Below are positions 1-9,203 of a stretch of DNA of 64,000 nucleotides, piece after piece; the stretch's first letter is position 1, and each line of letters opens with the position of its first letter. The stretch is from assembly GCA_947466075.1 (NCBI GenBank), contig CANIBP010000001.1, forward strand, positions 186,001 through 250,000, read 5' to 3'. Position numbers and translations under genes: made by a program. A model generated the notes under the pieces. That model saw only the letters and a program-made list of their open reading frames with translations. It was not told the DNA's origin and made no database searches. This DNA is from Verrucomicrobiaceae bacterium. GTDB taxonomy: Bacteria; Verrucomicrobiota; Verrucomicrobiia; Verrucomicrobiales; Verrucomicrobiaceae.

Positions 1-2
1 TC

Positions 3-1235
3 AAACCGATCACCGACATCGTGCTCGATCACGTCTCCGCTTCGTGGGCCACGGATGAAAATTTCACGATGTCCGGCCACATCGACCGCGTGCATGCGCA
101 GTATTGCCTCATCGCCGAAGGACTCGACTATCCAAACCCGAAGCAGACGCCGAACCAGCATGCGTTCGGCTCGCTGCTGGGCGGCGCGGGCTCAAATTCA
201 TGCGTGGGCATGCATCACAGCATCTTTGCCCATCATCGCCGCCGCACGCCGCAATGCAGTGCGGGCGATGGCAGCGGCGATCCGCCCGTGGTCGTCGATT
301 TCCGCAACAACATCGTCTATGACAGCATCGAGGTCTTCTCCCACACCGGCGGCCATCCCATCCGCCTGAACTTCATCGACAACTGGTACAAAGCCGGTCC
401 AAGCACCCTGCCGGAGATTCGCGGCCACTGGTTCACGTTTCAAAAGAGCGATGAATCGCGGCTGCATGCGAGCGGGAACGTGATTTACGGCGACTACCCC
501 GATCTCAAGACCAACCCCAATCTCGATAACTGGAACGGCATTCTTTATGAGAAGAAGGTTCAGTTTTCACCTAAGCTTGTTTCACAACAGCCCTTCAATG
601 TGCCGATTGTCTCGACACAAAACGCTGCAGACGCATGGGATACCGACTTGCGGGATGCCGGAGCCACCTTGCCATCGCGTGATGCGGTGGATGTTCGTGT
701 GGCGCAGCAAATCCGCACAGGTACTGGCAAAGTCATCGGCAAGGAAACCGATCTGCCTGAAGCACAGCGCTGGCCTGACTATCGCAGTCTGCCGCCATTA
801 CCAGACTCGGATCTCGATGGTTTACCCGATTTTTGGGAGCAGCAGTTTGGTCTGAATGAAAAGGATGCCAAAGACAGCGCCAAAATCGCACCCGATGGTT
901 ATGCATTTATCGAACACTACCTGAACAATACCTCACCTATTCGCGGAGATACGCGTCCCATCGTTCACACTTTCGCGGTGGTCTCGAGAATGAAGGTGGG
1001 AACACGTGGCATTATCCACATGTCTAACCTCCAAAGCATCGATCTGTCTGCTCGTTATCGTCTCACCGGTGACGCGTCTGCAGATGACTATCGGGCGCAT
1101 GAACCCGATGGAAGCATGGCCATCTTTGAGCCCAAAATCGGAGCCAAGAAAGGCCGCATGGTCGTCGTCGAACTGCTACCCGATCCAGCCTATCACATCG
1201 GCTGCCCGTCACGGGCGCTGGTGGTGATTGAGTGA
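3..1235 (+). CDS. Pectate lyase-like protein, C-terminal part (cut by window start)
   Basis: The frame is open from the first bases of the window, so the N-terminus lies outside; about 410 residues remain. The start of the visible part (VLDHVSASWATDENF, then a run of short repeating turns such as VVVDFRNNIVYDS) has the look of the parallel beta-helix of pectate lyases and related polysaccharide lyases. Near the end is the linker DSDLDGLPDFWEQQFGLN, which in Planctomycetota and Verrucomicrobiota commonly follows the lyase domain (a calcium-binding thrombospondin-type-3-like stretch), followed by a short C-terminal domain of about 100 residues. Probably secreted and active on pectin, but the signal peptide is not in view and no catalytic residue was assigned. 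Confidence 0.75.
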   Translation, partial: KPITDIVLDHVSASWATDENFTMSGHIDRVHAQYCLIAEGLDYPNPKQTPNQHAFGSLLGGAGSNSCVGMHHSIFAHHRRRTPQCSAGDGSGDPPVVVDFRNNIVYDSIEVFSHTGGHPIRLNFIDNWYKAGPSTLPEIRGHWFTFQKSDESRLHASGNVIYGDYPDLKTNPNLDNWNGILYEKKVQFSPKLVSQQPFNVPIVSTQNAADAWDTDLRDAGATLPSRDAVDVRVAQQIRTGTGKVIGKETDLPEAQRWPDYRSLPPLPDSDLDGLPDFWEQQFGLNEKDAKDSAKIAPDGYAFIEHYLNNTSPIRGDTRPIVHTFAVVSRMKVGTRGIIHMSNLQSIDLSARYRLTGDASADDYRAHEPDGSMAIFEPKIGAKKGRMVVVELLPDPAYHIGCPSRALVVIE

Positions 1236-1264
1236 CGTAGGATGAGTGTGGCTTTAGCCCGCTC
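1234..1264. repeat. Intergenic imperfect palindrome preceded by GACGTAGG
   Basis: GACGTAGG at 1234-1241 overlaps the stop codon of the lyase gene and is followed by an imperfect inverted repeat GAGTGTGGCT-TT-AGCCCGCTC at 1244-1264. The same GACGTAGG lead and the same layout (two arms around a 2-base centre) recur at 11578-11604. There is no T-tract, so a simple intrinsic terminator is not supported. The rest of 1265-1384 shows nothing recognisable. Confidence 0.5.
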
Positions 1265-1384
1265 GTCTCTTGGCGTTTTCGCAAGCGCGGTGGCGCACGA
1301 ACGCCCCAAGAAGCCGGGCGGTTCGGCGAAGATAACCCAGGTGATTACAAACGCGTCATGCGCCGAACAAACCCAGCCTACATA

Positions 1385-2779
1385 TCACGCCCTGCCCGTC
1401 AGGCGCTTCCACAAGCCGCGTTCGGCGGCTTGAGTCTGCACCACGCTTTGCGGCCTGGATGGCGGCGGGTTCGAGGACGGACGGCGTGAATCATTGGGCC
1501 GCGCGGCTGGGCCACGCGCATCGCGACGATCACCACCCTGGCCGCCTTGACCACCCTGCCCTTGCGGACGGCGCTGCTGTTGTTGGAACGGGCGTTGATT
1601 GCGGCGTTCAGGCCGGTCATCGCTCATGGGCTGCGGGGCGGCGTTGTAGTTGAAGCCTTCGGCTTTTTTGCGCACGAGACCGCGGTTGATGAAGCGCTCC
1701 AGTTTGCGCACGTCGTCCTGTTCATCCGGGGAAACAAAGCTGATCGCATCGCCAATCGCGTGCGCACGGCCGGTGCGACCGATGCGATGAACGTAATCCT
1801 CGACGATGTGCGGAAAGTCGAAATTCACGACGTGAGAGATGCCGTCCACATCAATGCCGCGTGCGGCGATGTCGGTGGCGACCAAAACACGCACCTTGCC
1901 CGTTTTGAAATCATCCAGCGCACGCAGGCGCTGGTTTTGCGAGCGGTTGGCGTGCAGCGTGGCGCACTTCACGCCGGTTTGTTCGAGCTTTTTGGCGATC
2001 TTGTCCGCGCCGTGCTTGGTGCGGCTGAAGACGAGCACCATCTGCAATTTTTCATCCACCAGCAGATGCGAGAGCAACGGCATTTTGAGGTGCTTATGCA
2101 CTTCATAGACGAGCTGCGTCACTGTTTCGGCCGGATTCGCGCGTTTACCGATCTGCACGATCTTCGGACTGCGCTGGAATTCATGCGTGAGGCTTTCGAT
2201 CTCTTTCGACAGTGTGGCGGAAAACATCAGCGTCTGGCGCTTCTTTGGCAGTTGCTGAAGAATGCGGCGGATGTCGGGCAGGAAGCCCATGTCGAGCATG
2301 CGGTCGGCTTCATCGAGAACAAGATACTCAAGCTGGGAAAAATCCGCGCAGCCCTGTCCCATCAAATCCAGCAAGCGACCCGGACAAGCGACGACGATGT
2401 CGCTGCCGGCACGCAGCGCGTCCTTCTGCGGCTTCTCGCCGACCCCGCCATACACTTTGGCAATCTTCAGCGGCAGATGCCGCGCGTAAGCGAGCACGTT
2501 TTCCTCGATCTGCGCCACGAGTTCACGTGTGGGAGCAAGCACAAGCACACGGGTGCGGCGACGCTGGCCTTGGGGAACTGGATGCGACGTCAGGCGGGTG
2601 AGGATCGGCAGCGTGAAAGCAGCGGTCTTGCCCGTGCCCGTCTGCGCGATGCCGATCACGTCCCCGCCTTGAATAACCACCGGAATCGCTGCGGCTTGAA
2701 TGGGCGTAGGCTCCGTGTAACCGGCTTCCTTGATGGCTTGAAGAATGTGGGGATCGAGACCGAGGGATTGAAAAGACAT
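1385..2779 (-). CDS. rhlE: DEAD-box ATP-dependent RNA helicase, RhlE type
   Basis: 464 residues with the full helicase motif set: Q motif (YTEPTPIQ, 21-28), Walker A (AQTGTGKT, 45-52), PTREL (83-87), DEAD (156-159), SAT (187-189) and the C-terminal HRIGRTGR. These proteins unwind short RNA duplexes using ATP in ribosome assembly, RNA decay and cold adaptation. The last roughly 90 residues are a low-complexity Gln/Arg/Gly/Pro tail, typical of the RhlE branch and probably an RNA-binding extension. The ATG at 2779 places the Q motif at the usual distance from the start. It is convergent with the lyase gene. The family is certain; the subfamily symbol rests on length and tail type. Confidence 0.93.
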   Translation of the reverse strand: MSFQSLGLDPHILQAIKEAGYTEPTPIQAAAIPVVIQGGDVIGIAQTGTGKTAAFTLPILTRLTSHPVPQGQRRRTRVLVLAPTRELVAQIEENVLAYARHLPLKIAKVYGGVGEKPQKDALRAGSDIVVACPGRLLDLMGQGCADFSQLEYLVLDEADRMLDMGFLPDIRRILQQLPKKRQTLMFSATLSKEIESLTHEFQRSPKIVQIGKRANPAETVTQLVYEVHKHLKMPLLSHLLVDEKLQMVLVFSRTKHGADKIAKKLEQTGVKCATLHANRSQNQRLRALDDFKTGKVRVLVATDIAARGIDVDGISHVVNFDFPHIVEDYVHRIGRTGRAHAIGDAISFVSPDEQDDVRKLERFINRGLVRKKAEGFNYNAAPQPMSDDRPERRNQRPFQQQQRRPQGQGGQGGQGGDRRDARGPAARPNDSRRPSSNPPPSRPQSVVQTQAAERGLWKRLTGRA

Positions 2780-2848
2780 TCCCTGCCCATACGCGTGCGT
2801 TAGGGAAGAAGCGAGGCGTTTAAGTGGTCCAGTGACGGCGCAACTGGA

Positions 2849-3460
2849 CTACTTGGCGGCGTCTGCGGCGCGCCAAAGATACCACGCGGCCAGCGTGCGG
2901 TGCGGCTGCCAGCGCTCCGCCAGCAGGCGAAATTCCTTCGGTTTGGGCATCTCATCGAGCTTCTTGGCAACGCGCCAGCCGTTGCGCACACCGTAATCGT
3001 CGCTGGGAAATACGTCCGACCTGCCGAGCGTGAAGATGAGGAGCATTTCCACCGTCCAGCGCCCCACGCCACGCACTTCGACGAGACGCTCGATTAATTC
3101 GGCATCGTCCAGCTTTATAGCCGCCGCACGCGTCGGGATCTGGCCGCTCAGAGTCTTCGCGGCGATGTCGCGAATTGCGAGCAGCTTGCCCATAGAAAAA
3201 CCGCAGCCGCGCAAGCTGGTTTCCTCGGTCGCAAGCACCTGTTCGGGTTTCGGGAAGCGATTCTTTGGAAACAGCGACTTAAAGCGGCGCAAGATTGCCT
3301 CAGCGGCATTCCCATGGAGTTGCTGGTGTGCCACGGCGCTAATGAGCGCTTCATAGGGCGAGCGCATCTGCGGCACGAGTTTGCAAGGACCATGCGCCTT
3401 AATTAATCGGCGCATAACGGGGCAGCGTTTCGACAGATGGGCTTCGGCTTCAGTATGCAT
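2849..3460 (-). CDS. DNA-3-methyladenine glycosylase II (AlkA-type HhH-GPD)
   Basis: 203 residues from the ATG at 3460. The frame is open further upstream to 3592, but that stretch runs into the start of the divergent FHA gene and is not glycosylase-like. A helix-hairpin-helix motif (VRGVGRWTVEM, 129-139) is followed by DVFPSDDYG, in which the second Asp of the DD pair (D155) matches the catalytic Asp of E. coli AlkA. It should excise alkylated bases such as 3-methyladenine from DNA. The N-terminal TATA-box-like subdomain of E. coli AlkA is missing, so this is the compact form. It follows rhlE by about 70 bp with no shared pathway. Confidence 0.88.
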   Translation of the reverse strand: MHTEAEAHLSKRCPVMRRLIKAHGPCKLVPQMRSPYEALISAVAHQQLHGNAAEAILRRFKSLFPKNRFPKPEQVLATEETSLRGCGFSMGKLLAIRDIAAKTLSGQIPTRAAAIKLDDAELIERLVEVRGVGRWTVEMLLIFTLGRSDVFPSDDYGVRNGWRVAKKLDEMPKPKEFRLLAERWQPHRTLAAWYLWRAADAAK

Positions 3461-3578
3461 GACGGTCAAGAGAGCATGGATGGTCTTGTGCGCATTCGAC
3501 AAAAGCTTGATTGATTCCGCACGCCAAATCGAGTTTGCTGTCAAAAAAATCCACCGGTAAAAATTGGCGCACATCCAC

Positions 3579-6071
3579 ATGGCAAAACTCACCTTTGTTC
3601 TCGAAGACGGTCAGGAAATCGAGGTTTCGCTCGCGGAACGCATCACCTTGGGGCGCGGAGAGGATAATGACGTGGTGGTCGATGATGACCGCGTCTCGAA
3701 GCACCATGCCGAACTGGTGCGCAATGCAGATGGCAGCGTTCAAGTATTCGACACAAACTACACCGCAGGCACTTTCGTCAATGGCGAGCGTGTGCGCAGC
3801 CACACCATCCACCATGGCGACAGGCTTGCCTTTGGACCGCTGACCGCCGTTCTCGACCTCGACGAAAACGCCAGCAATGGCAAGACGACCGTGCCAGAAA
3901 GCGGTCCGAAAGCAGCGAACGGCAAACCAGTCAAGGCGGGCAAGATCGGGACACGCAAAAAGGATCGAACCACAAAGAAAGACAGCGGGTCAGATAGCAA
4001 GACTACCCTGCCTCCCGAGGAAATCTTGGCACGATTGAATGCGGAACAGCAAGCAGAAGCCGCATCTCTTGCCGATGAAAGTATGCGACTGAAAGTCGAG
4101 GTGGAGACTGTGCAAAAGGACCTGCGCGAATGGCAGACGCGTACTGAAAAAGAACGCAGCATGCATAACACGCGTGTGGAGTCCCTCCGTGCCGAGGAGG
4201 AGCGTCTTGCCCCCATGCAATCTGCCATGAAGGAGGCCGAAGCCGCGCATGGTGAGTGGCTCAAGTCTATCCAAGTTCTTTGCGCCGAGCATGAAGCGAA
4301 AACAGCCGCATTTGAACGTCTTGCGGCCCAGCATGACGATAAAGCGGCCGATTTGCAGCGACTTAGGGATGACGAAGCCGCCGCACGGCATGAACTTCAA
4401 AACCTTGCCACGCATCGGGATCAGGAACTCGCCCACCTCCAGCAGATCCGTGCCGAAAGCGCGCATGACGAGGCCGTTCTTGATGAAAAGAGGCGGCAGA
4501 TCGCCGAACTCGAAGAACGCTATCAAGAAAGCCGCGAACTTGCTGAAGCACGCGAGGATCAGGTGAAGACAGCGGAGAAAAAACTCGAGCTACTTGCCCA
4601 ACGCCGCACGCAGATCGAGGCGCACATCAAGGAACTTACCGGTGCTGAAGAGCAATTGGTTCAGGCGCTGTCCCGATGCCATGAGGCGGAGGTACAGCAT
4701 GGCGCGCTTACGGCCACCATTGCTGCGCTAGGACATGAGCAGCAGCACTCCGAGGCTGTGGTCAAGGAACTCGAATCCCGCATAAGCGTCTTGCAGGAAC
4801 ATCACCAGCAGGTCACCACCACCACGGACGCGGCCCGTGCCACACAGCAGCACACTGAGGAATCACTGCACCGTGTACAAAACGAACTAGCAGTGTGCGA
4901 AACAGATCTCGCCACCCGTAGTGCCGAACTAGCCGCCGAAACTCAGCGCCTGGAACAAACGCGGGCGCGCCGAGCCGAAATCGAGCAGCAGTGCCAGGAA
5001 CTCTCCGCTACAGAGCAAAAGCTGGCGGACGTGAAACAACAACACACCGCATGCGAGAAACAGCTCGAGGAAGTGAGGGAAAGCATCAAAACCGATGAGG
5101 CGCAGATCGTCACACTCAAGGCGTCTGTAAAAAGTCTCGAAGGTGACGAAGGTGCTGCCAAAGGTCGCATTGAAGTGCTGCATGCTCGCGAGAAAGATCT
5201 GCGCACCGAACTTGCCAGTCTCGCCTCAGCGGAACGCACCGAGCGCACACGCTTCGAGGAAGTTCGACAGCTTGCCGCCGAGGCGGAAAAAGGATATGCC
5301 GCGCAGCAGCAGCAACTTGCCGCCACTCTTGACTCCACTCGGCGTGAACTGGCGGACCTCGTCTCCCGACTCACCCCGTTGCGCGAGTGGAAGGAATCCA
5401 TGGACCAACTCTATGCGCGCCTTGCCACACTGCCGCAGGATTCTCCCAAGGCGCGCGACCTCTGGCACGAAATCGAAAAAGAAAAAGCCGGCCTTCACAG
5501 CCTTATCAGCACCTCACACACGCAGGTGCGGGGTGTTTCGCTCCGTGAGGCCGTCCGCCATACTGGTGGTGCCGCAACGGTTCATGTTTCTACCGAACAG
5601 CGTTCCAGTGCTGGCGCCAGCCAGGAGTCCACGCTGCGTTCCCGGCTCAATCACCTGCGTGAAAGCGTCCAACGCGAGGAATCACGCCTTGAATCCTTGC
5701 GCAAAGACCGCACCCGGGAGGACATCCGCCCTCGCTCAGGCGCTCCCGCAGCAGAAGCCATGCTGCGCGAGCAGAGTCGGCAATTGGAGGCCAAAATCCG
5801 TCAGGAAGAGGAACGCCTAGCCGCCATGCAGCGCCATCTCGAGGCTACCGGCATGGAAGAAGAAAAACGGCGCGAAAAAATCACCGAAATGGAGCGGAAG
5901 CTCGCGGAGCTCCGTGCCGACATCGTCGAAGCCGAACGCCAGCGCAGTGAGCTACGCCAGCAGGCCAACCTCGCCCAGACCGAGCTAAAAAACTACGAAG
6001 CCGCCGTTGATCGTGTTATGAAGAAAGCTTCCGAAGCTGACGCCGTCGTATTGTCGCAAATGCCCAGTTGA
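3579..6071 (+). CDS. FHA-domain protein with very long coiled coil (first of a tandem pair)
   Basis: 830 residues. The start is the ATG at 3579 because the following paralogue begins with the same MAKLTFVLEDGQE; a TTG at 3564 would add five residues. The N-terminal forkhead-associated domain (1-95) keeps the phosphothreonine-binding set: G25-R26, S40, H42/H43 and N68-G69. After a Lys/Ser/Thr-rich linker (about 100-140), almost all the rest (about 140-825) is Glu/Gln/Ala/Arg-rich heptad sequence, predicted as SMC-like coiled coil. No signal peptide or membrane segment is visible, so it is presumably a cytoplasmic phospho-dependent scaffold. The partner and kinase are unknown. It is followed after 54 bp by its paralogue. 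Confidence 0.8.
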   Translation: MAKLTFVLEDGQEIEVSLAERITLGRGEDNDVVVDDDRVSKHHAELVRNADGSVQVFDTNYTAGTFVNGERVRSHTIHHGDRLAFGPLTAVLDLDENASNGKTTVPESGPKAANGKPVKAGKIGTRKKDRTTKKDSGSDSKTTLPPEEILARLNAEQQAEAASLADESMRLKVEVETVQKDLREWQTRTEKERSMHNTRVESLRAEEERLAPMQSAMKEAEAAHGEWLKSIQVLCAEHEAKTAAFERLAAQHDDKAADLQRLRDDEAAARHELQNLATHRDQELAHLQQIRAESAHDEAVLDEKRRQIAELEERYQESRELAEAREDQVKTAEKKLELLAQRRTQIEAHIKELTGAEEQLVQALSRCHEAEVQHGALTATIAALGHEQQHSEAVVKELESRISVLQEHHQQVTTTTDAARATQQHTEESLHRVQNELAVCETDLATRSAELAAETQRLEQTRARRAEIEQQCQELSATEQKLADVKQQHTACEKQLEEVRESIKTDEAQIVTLKASVKSLEGDEGAAKGRIEVLHAREKDLRTELASLASAERTERTRFEEVRQLAAEAEKGYAAQQQQLAATLDSTRRELADLVSRLTPLREWKESMDQLYARLATLPQDSPKARDLWHEIEKEKAGLHSLISTSHTQVRGVSLREAVRHTGGAATVHVSTEQRSSAGASQESTLRSRLNHLRESVQREESRLESLRKDRTREDIRPRSGAPAAEAMLREQSRQLEAKIRQEEERLAAMQRHLEATGMEEEKRREKITEMERKLAELRADIVEAERQRSELRQQANLAQTELKNYEAAVDRVMKKASEADAVVLSQMPS

Positions 6072-6125
6072 TTCCAGTGCAGGTATCGACATTGCTGGCA
6101 CTGTCCCTGCGACAACACGCACCCC

Positions 6126-7802
6126 ATGGCAAAACTCACCTTCGTTCTCGAAGACGGACAGGAAGTGGTGGTTCCCCTCACGGAACGCATCACCATTGGT
6201 CGTGCCGAAGACAATGACGTGGTGGTGGATGACGAACGCATCTCCCTGCAGCACGCCGAATTGTTACTCAATGCGGACGGCAGTGTGCAAGTCTTCGATT
6301 TAAAGTCCGACTCCGGCACCTTCGTTAATGACGAACGCCAAGTGAGTTGTACCCTGCTGCAAGGCGACCGGCTCGCTTTTGGGCCACTCTCCGCCATTCT
6401 TGATCTCGAAGAGCAACTCGACTCCAAAATCGCTGATACTGCTCCGACAGAAAGCCCCCCGGTAGTCTCGACGCCTGACACAGCCCATGCGGAGGCAACC
6501 GCTCATCTGGAAGCAGAGAAGGCACGCTTGAAGGCTGAAGTGGATGCCTTCGAAAAGGAGCTGCGTGACTGGCAGCAACGCGCCGAGAAAGAGCGCGCCA
6601 TGCACAACGCACGGGTGGAATCTCTCCGCGCCGAGGAAGAACAGCTCGCACCATGCAAGATCTCCGTGGAGGAGGCCAAAGCGGCACACCACGATTGGCT
6701 AGAGGCCATCGCCACTCTCTCCGCCCAACACGAGGAAAAAACCGCTGCTCTCGAGACCCTCAACACTCAGCATTACGAGAAATCCACTGAGGTACAGCGC
6801 ATTACCACTTCCGCCGCCACCCTTCAGGATGAAGTGGACACTCTCAGCTCACGACTCAAGCAGGTGCGTGATGAATGTGAGCAGGACGAGGCTTTATTGA
6901 ACAGCCTACGCCAGCAAGTTATCGAGATGGAAGCCCGCCTAAAGGAGGGCCAGGAACTTGCCGCCGCGCGCATTGAACAGGTGCAGACGACGGAGAAAAA
7001 GATTCAGCAGCTTGAACAACTCGCCCAGCACCTAGAAAAGGTCGAAGCTCATATCGAAGAACTCAGTGGCAGTGAGGAAAAGCTTGAGCAGGCGCAAGCC
7101 CGCTGCCAGGAGGCGGAACATCGGCATACCGCGCTCACCGCCACTCTTGCAACCTTGTCCAAGGAACAGCAAAACGCTGAGACCGCCATCAATGAACTCG
7201 CAAACCGCCTAGCTACGTTGCAGCAGTCCGCCACCGAGGCCGGGGCCACGCTTGCTAACACGCAGACAAAGCTCGCTGCAGAAACTCAGCGCCTCGAAGA
7301 AACCCAGGCGCGCCGCGCTGAAATCGAGCAGCAGTGCCAAGATCTCGCCGCCACCAAACAGCAGCTTGCTGATGCCAGACAGCGCCTCGCCGCCGTCGAA
7401 CAGCGCTTCCGTGACGTACAGAACAACAGCACTGTAGGCGAGCAACAAATCGCCAAACGCAAGGAGGCTAAAACTGAGGAACAAAAAGCCGCTGTTGAAA
7501 GAGATGCAGCGCAATACGCTGATCTCTCGCGCGAGATCGAGACTGCCCGGCGTGAATTAGCCGAATTGGAAACCAAGACTGCTGCTCTTCGAGATTTGCA
7601 GGCCAATCCGGCCCAGCACCCTGCCGTCGTTAGCGAAATCGGCAAAGATCAGACCACCGCAAACGTTTCCGAGGCACATATCGTCCACGTCGATGCCATC
7701 CGACTCAGGCCCATACCAATGAAGTCCGAAAGCACCCGTGTTCAAAGCACGGATAAATCGTCAACTCCAGCAGCCAAGCCTAAGGTCAAATCAACGAAGT
7801 AA
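6126..7802 (+). CDS. FHA-domain protein with coiled coil (second of a tandem pair)
   Basis: 558 residues, a shorter paralogue of the preceding gene. The first 95 residues form an FHA domain with G25-R26, S40 and H43 retained, but the usual Asn-Gly pair is N68-D69, which may alter ligand binding. The linker is shorter than in the first copy, and the coiled coil (about 120-490) shares blocks with it, for example RRAEIEQQCQ. The last 60 residues are a Lys/Ser/Thr/Pro-rich disordered tail. The likely origin is gene duplication followed by shortening. Its role is inferred only as a phospho-dependent scaffold, possibly forming mixed coiled coils with the first protein. Confidence 0.78.
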   Translation: MAKLTFVLEDGQEVVVPLTERITIGRAEDNDVVVDDERISLQHAELLLNADGSVQVFDLKSDSGTFVNDERQVSCTLLQGDRLAFGPLSAILDLEEQLDSKIADTAPTESPPVVSTPDTAHAEATAHLEAEKARLKAEVDAFEKELRDWQQRAEKERAMHNARVESLRAEEEQLAPCKISVEEAKAAHHDWLEAIATLSAQHEEKTAALETLNTQHYEKSTEVQRITTSAATLQDEVDTLSSRLKQVRDECEQDEALLNSLRQQVIEMEARLKEGQELAAARIEQVQTTEKKIQQLEQLAQHLEKVEAHIEELSGSEEKLEQAQARCQEAEHRHTALTATLATLSKEQQNAETAINELANRLATLQQSATEAGATLANTQTKLAAETQRLEETQARRAEIEQQCQDLAATKQQLADARQRLAAVEQRFRDVQNNSTVGEQQIAKRKEAKTEEQKAAVERDAAQYADLSREIETARRELAELETKTAALRDLQANPAQHPAVVSEIGKDQTTANVSEAHIVHVDAIRLRPIPMKSESTRVQSTDKSSTPAAKPKVKSTK

Positions 7803-7816
7803 CGGGGAGCGTGGAG

Positions 7817-7951
7817 CTATCCGCTGATACTATTGCTCGCGCGCACGAGACTTGCCAGATGACGAGAATGGGCTGACAATTCGTGGTCCTCATAAATCGC
7901 TGCCAATTCGGCATCGGCTTTTTGATGGGGACAAGAACGCTCATTCGTCAT
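7817..7951 (-). CDS. Possible small ORF, 44 aa, divergent from the next gene
   Basis: An ATG at 7951 opens a 44-residue frame (MTNERSCPHQKADAELAAIY at its start, ending RASNSISG). Its amino-acid make-up is protein-like (helix-forming Ala/Glu/His/Leu), unlike the random look of most antisense frames here. Its ATG overlaps the ATG of the plus-strand gene at 7950 (CATG), so either it or that gene may be misassigned, or this may be the C-terminal relic of a lost gene. No family is recognised. Confidence 0.25.
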   Translation of the reverse strand: MTNERSCPHQKADAELAAIYEDHELSAHSRHLASLVRASNSISG

Positions 7952-8201
7952 GAAAATAAGCAGTCTGCTAGACCCAACCTACTGGATAGGGATGACGATT
8001 GTCATGGTGATCACCTTATCCCAGGCTCAAGCCACTAGTCCACCGGTTGTCAAAGTGCTCGAGGCCCAGCGGCGCATGAATGCCGCCACACAAGGAAACA
8101 CCCAACGCATCGCCAGACCGCGGACGCTCGAAAAACAGAATCGCGCAGCAGATGCCGCAAAACAGCAGCCCAAAGTTCCCAAATCGGGTTCATTAAAATA
8201 G
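7950..8201 (+). CDS. Small exported protein of unknown function
   Basis: 83 residues starting with a charged tip and one hydrophobic stretch (about 10-28, WIGMTIVMVITLSQAQA) that reads as a signal peptide ending near AQA, or as a single membrane anchor. The rest is short, basic and Gln/Ala-rich with no recognised domain. It sits between the FHA pair and an outer-membrane barrel gene whose start is 22 bp downstream, so co-transcription with the barrel is likely. Function unknown. Confidence 0.5.
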   Translation: MKISSLLDPTYWIGMTIVMVITLSQAQATSPPVVKVLEAQRRMNAATQGNTQRIARPRTLEKQNRAADAAKQQPKVPKSGSLK

Positions 8202-8223
8202 CTGACCCACTTTGACACTACCT

Positions 8224-9201
8224 ATGCGTAAAGTGGGTCTGATTCTTCTAATTTACAGCATACCGCTGATGGAGAGTGTCGCTTCCGCCGCTCAGGTAAA
8301 GCGTTCGAGTCGGATCGAATCGTTTCGTCGCCAGCTCCTCCGAGGACGTGGCTATTATCAACGGCTTGGAATGGTCGGAGAGCTGGAGAGCCAGTCAATC
8401 GCCGCTGCCACCGGTGAATCGCCGTCGAAATTTGGGGAGTGGTATCAGACGCTCAGCGAGGTGCTGTCAATGCAGTTCCGCGCGAACACCATGTTCTTTG
8501 CTTCGGACAACATCTTCAACACCCAGGAGGACAAGGTGCGGGACACGCAGTACGCGCAGTTTGCGGGAGTTTCCCTGGATGCGCAGTTCAACAAGCACTG
8601 GTCGTTCTCCAACAGCTACGATGAGGCGTGGTTCTATTACGGCAAGGCGGACAACGCCGTGAATGACTACACCTCCAGCACCTTCGCTCAAACCCTCACG
8701 TATGAACGGCAGCTCTTTCACAACAAGGCCACCCTGACGCTGCCATTCAGTTGGGGGTTCACCCGCCTGTTCGACCGTGCCACCGGTGCCCGCACCCTGG
8801 ACACCTACACTTATGCCGGGTCCGTCGATCTTTCCTGGCTGCTCAAGGACTGGTGCATCCCGGACTTCAGCTACATGTACAATTACATGGACTCCGGCAG
8901 CACCACCGGCCCCGTGCCTGACAAACACCGGCATATATTCAATCTGGGCATCACCTTCGTCCCGCTAAAAGGCCGCAAATTCTACCTCACGCCCTCCTTG
9001 CAATACTACCAGGAACAGTTCATCGGCGTTGACCGCAAAGACAACGCCTGGTCGCCGACAATGACCGTCAGTTGGCAGCCGCTGAAGAATCTCGCCTTTG
9101 ACGTCATCGGGAACTACACGGATTCCAAATCGACGCTGCAAGATTCTGGCTACAAAGTGCTCAATGGCACGCTGTTCATGCGGTTGTTTTTCGACTGGTA
9201 G
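8224..9201 (+). CDS. Outer-membrane beta-barrel protein
   Basis: 325 residues from the ATG at 8224; a TTG at 8212 would only add MTLP ahead of a normal signal peptide (MRKVGLILLIYSIPLMESVASA). The mature part is built of alternating hydrophobic and polar strands rich in Tyr, Phe, Trp, Asn and Asp with short turns, and it ends in LFMRLFFDW, an aromatic C-terminus typical of barrels inserted by the BAM machinery. Verrucomicrobia carry many such barrels without assigned substrates. It overlaps no gene and ends two bases before the convergent FMN reductase. The exact family is not recognised; a porin-like or adhesion-related barrel is the best inference. Confidence 0.7.
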   Translation: MRKVGLILLIYSIPLMESVASAAQVKRSSRIESFRRQLLRGRGYYQRLGMVGELESQSIAAATGESPSKFGEWYQTLSEVLSMQFRANTMFFASDNIFNTQEDKVRDTQYAQFAGVSLDAQFNKHWSFSNSYDEAWFYYGKADNAVNDYTSSTFAQTLTYERQLFHNKATLTLPFSWGFTRLFDRATGARTLDTYTYAGSVDLSWLLKDWCIPDFSYMYNYMDSGSTTGPVPDKHRHIFNLGITFVPLKGRKFYLTPSLQYYQEQFIGVDRKDNAWSPTMTVSWQPLKNLAFDVIGNYTDSKSTLQDSGYKVLNGTLFMRLFFDW

Positions 9202-9203
9202 CG

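Noticed and set aside
1547..2803. A 418-codon open frame on the plus strand opposite the helicase gene
   Set aside because: It is the mirror frame of rhlE, which has every helicase motif; the antisense product has no recognisable motif and an odd His/Arg-rich make-up.
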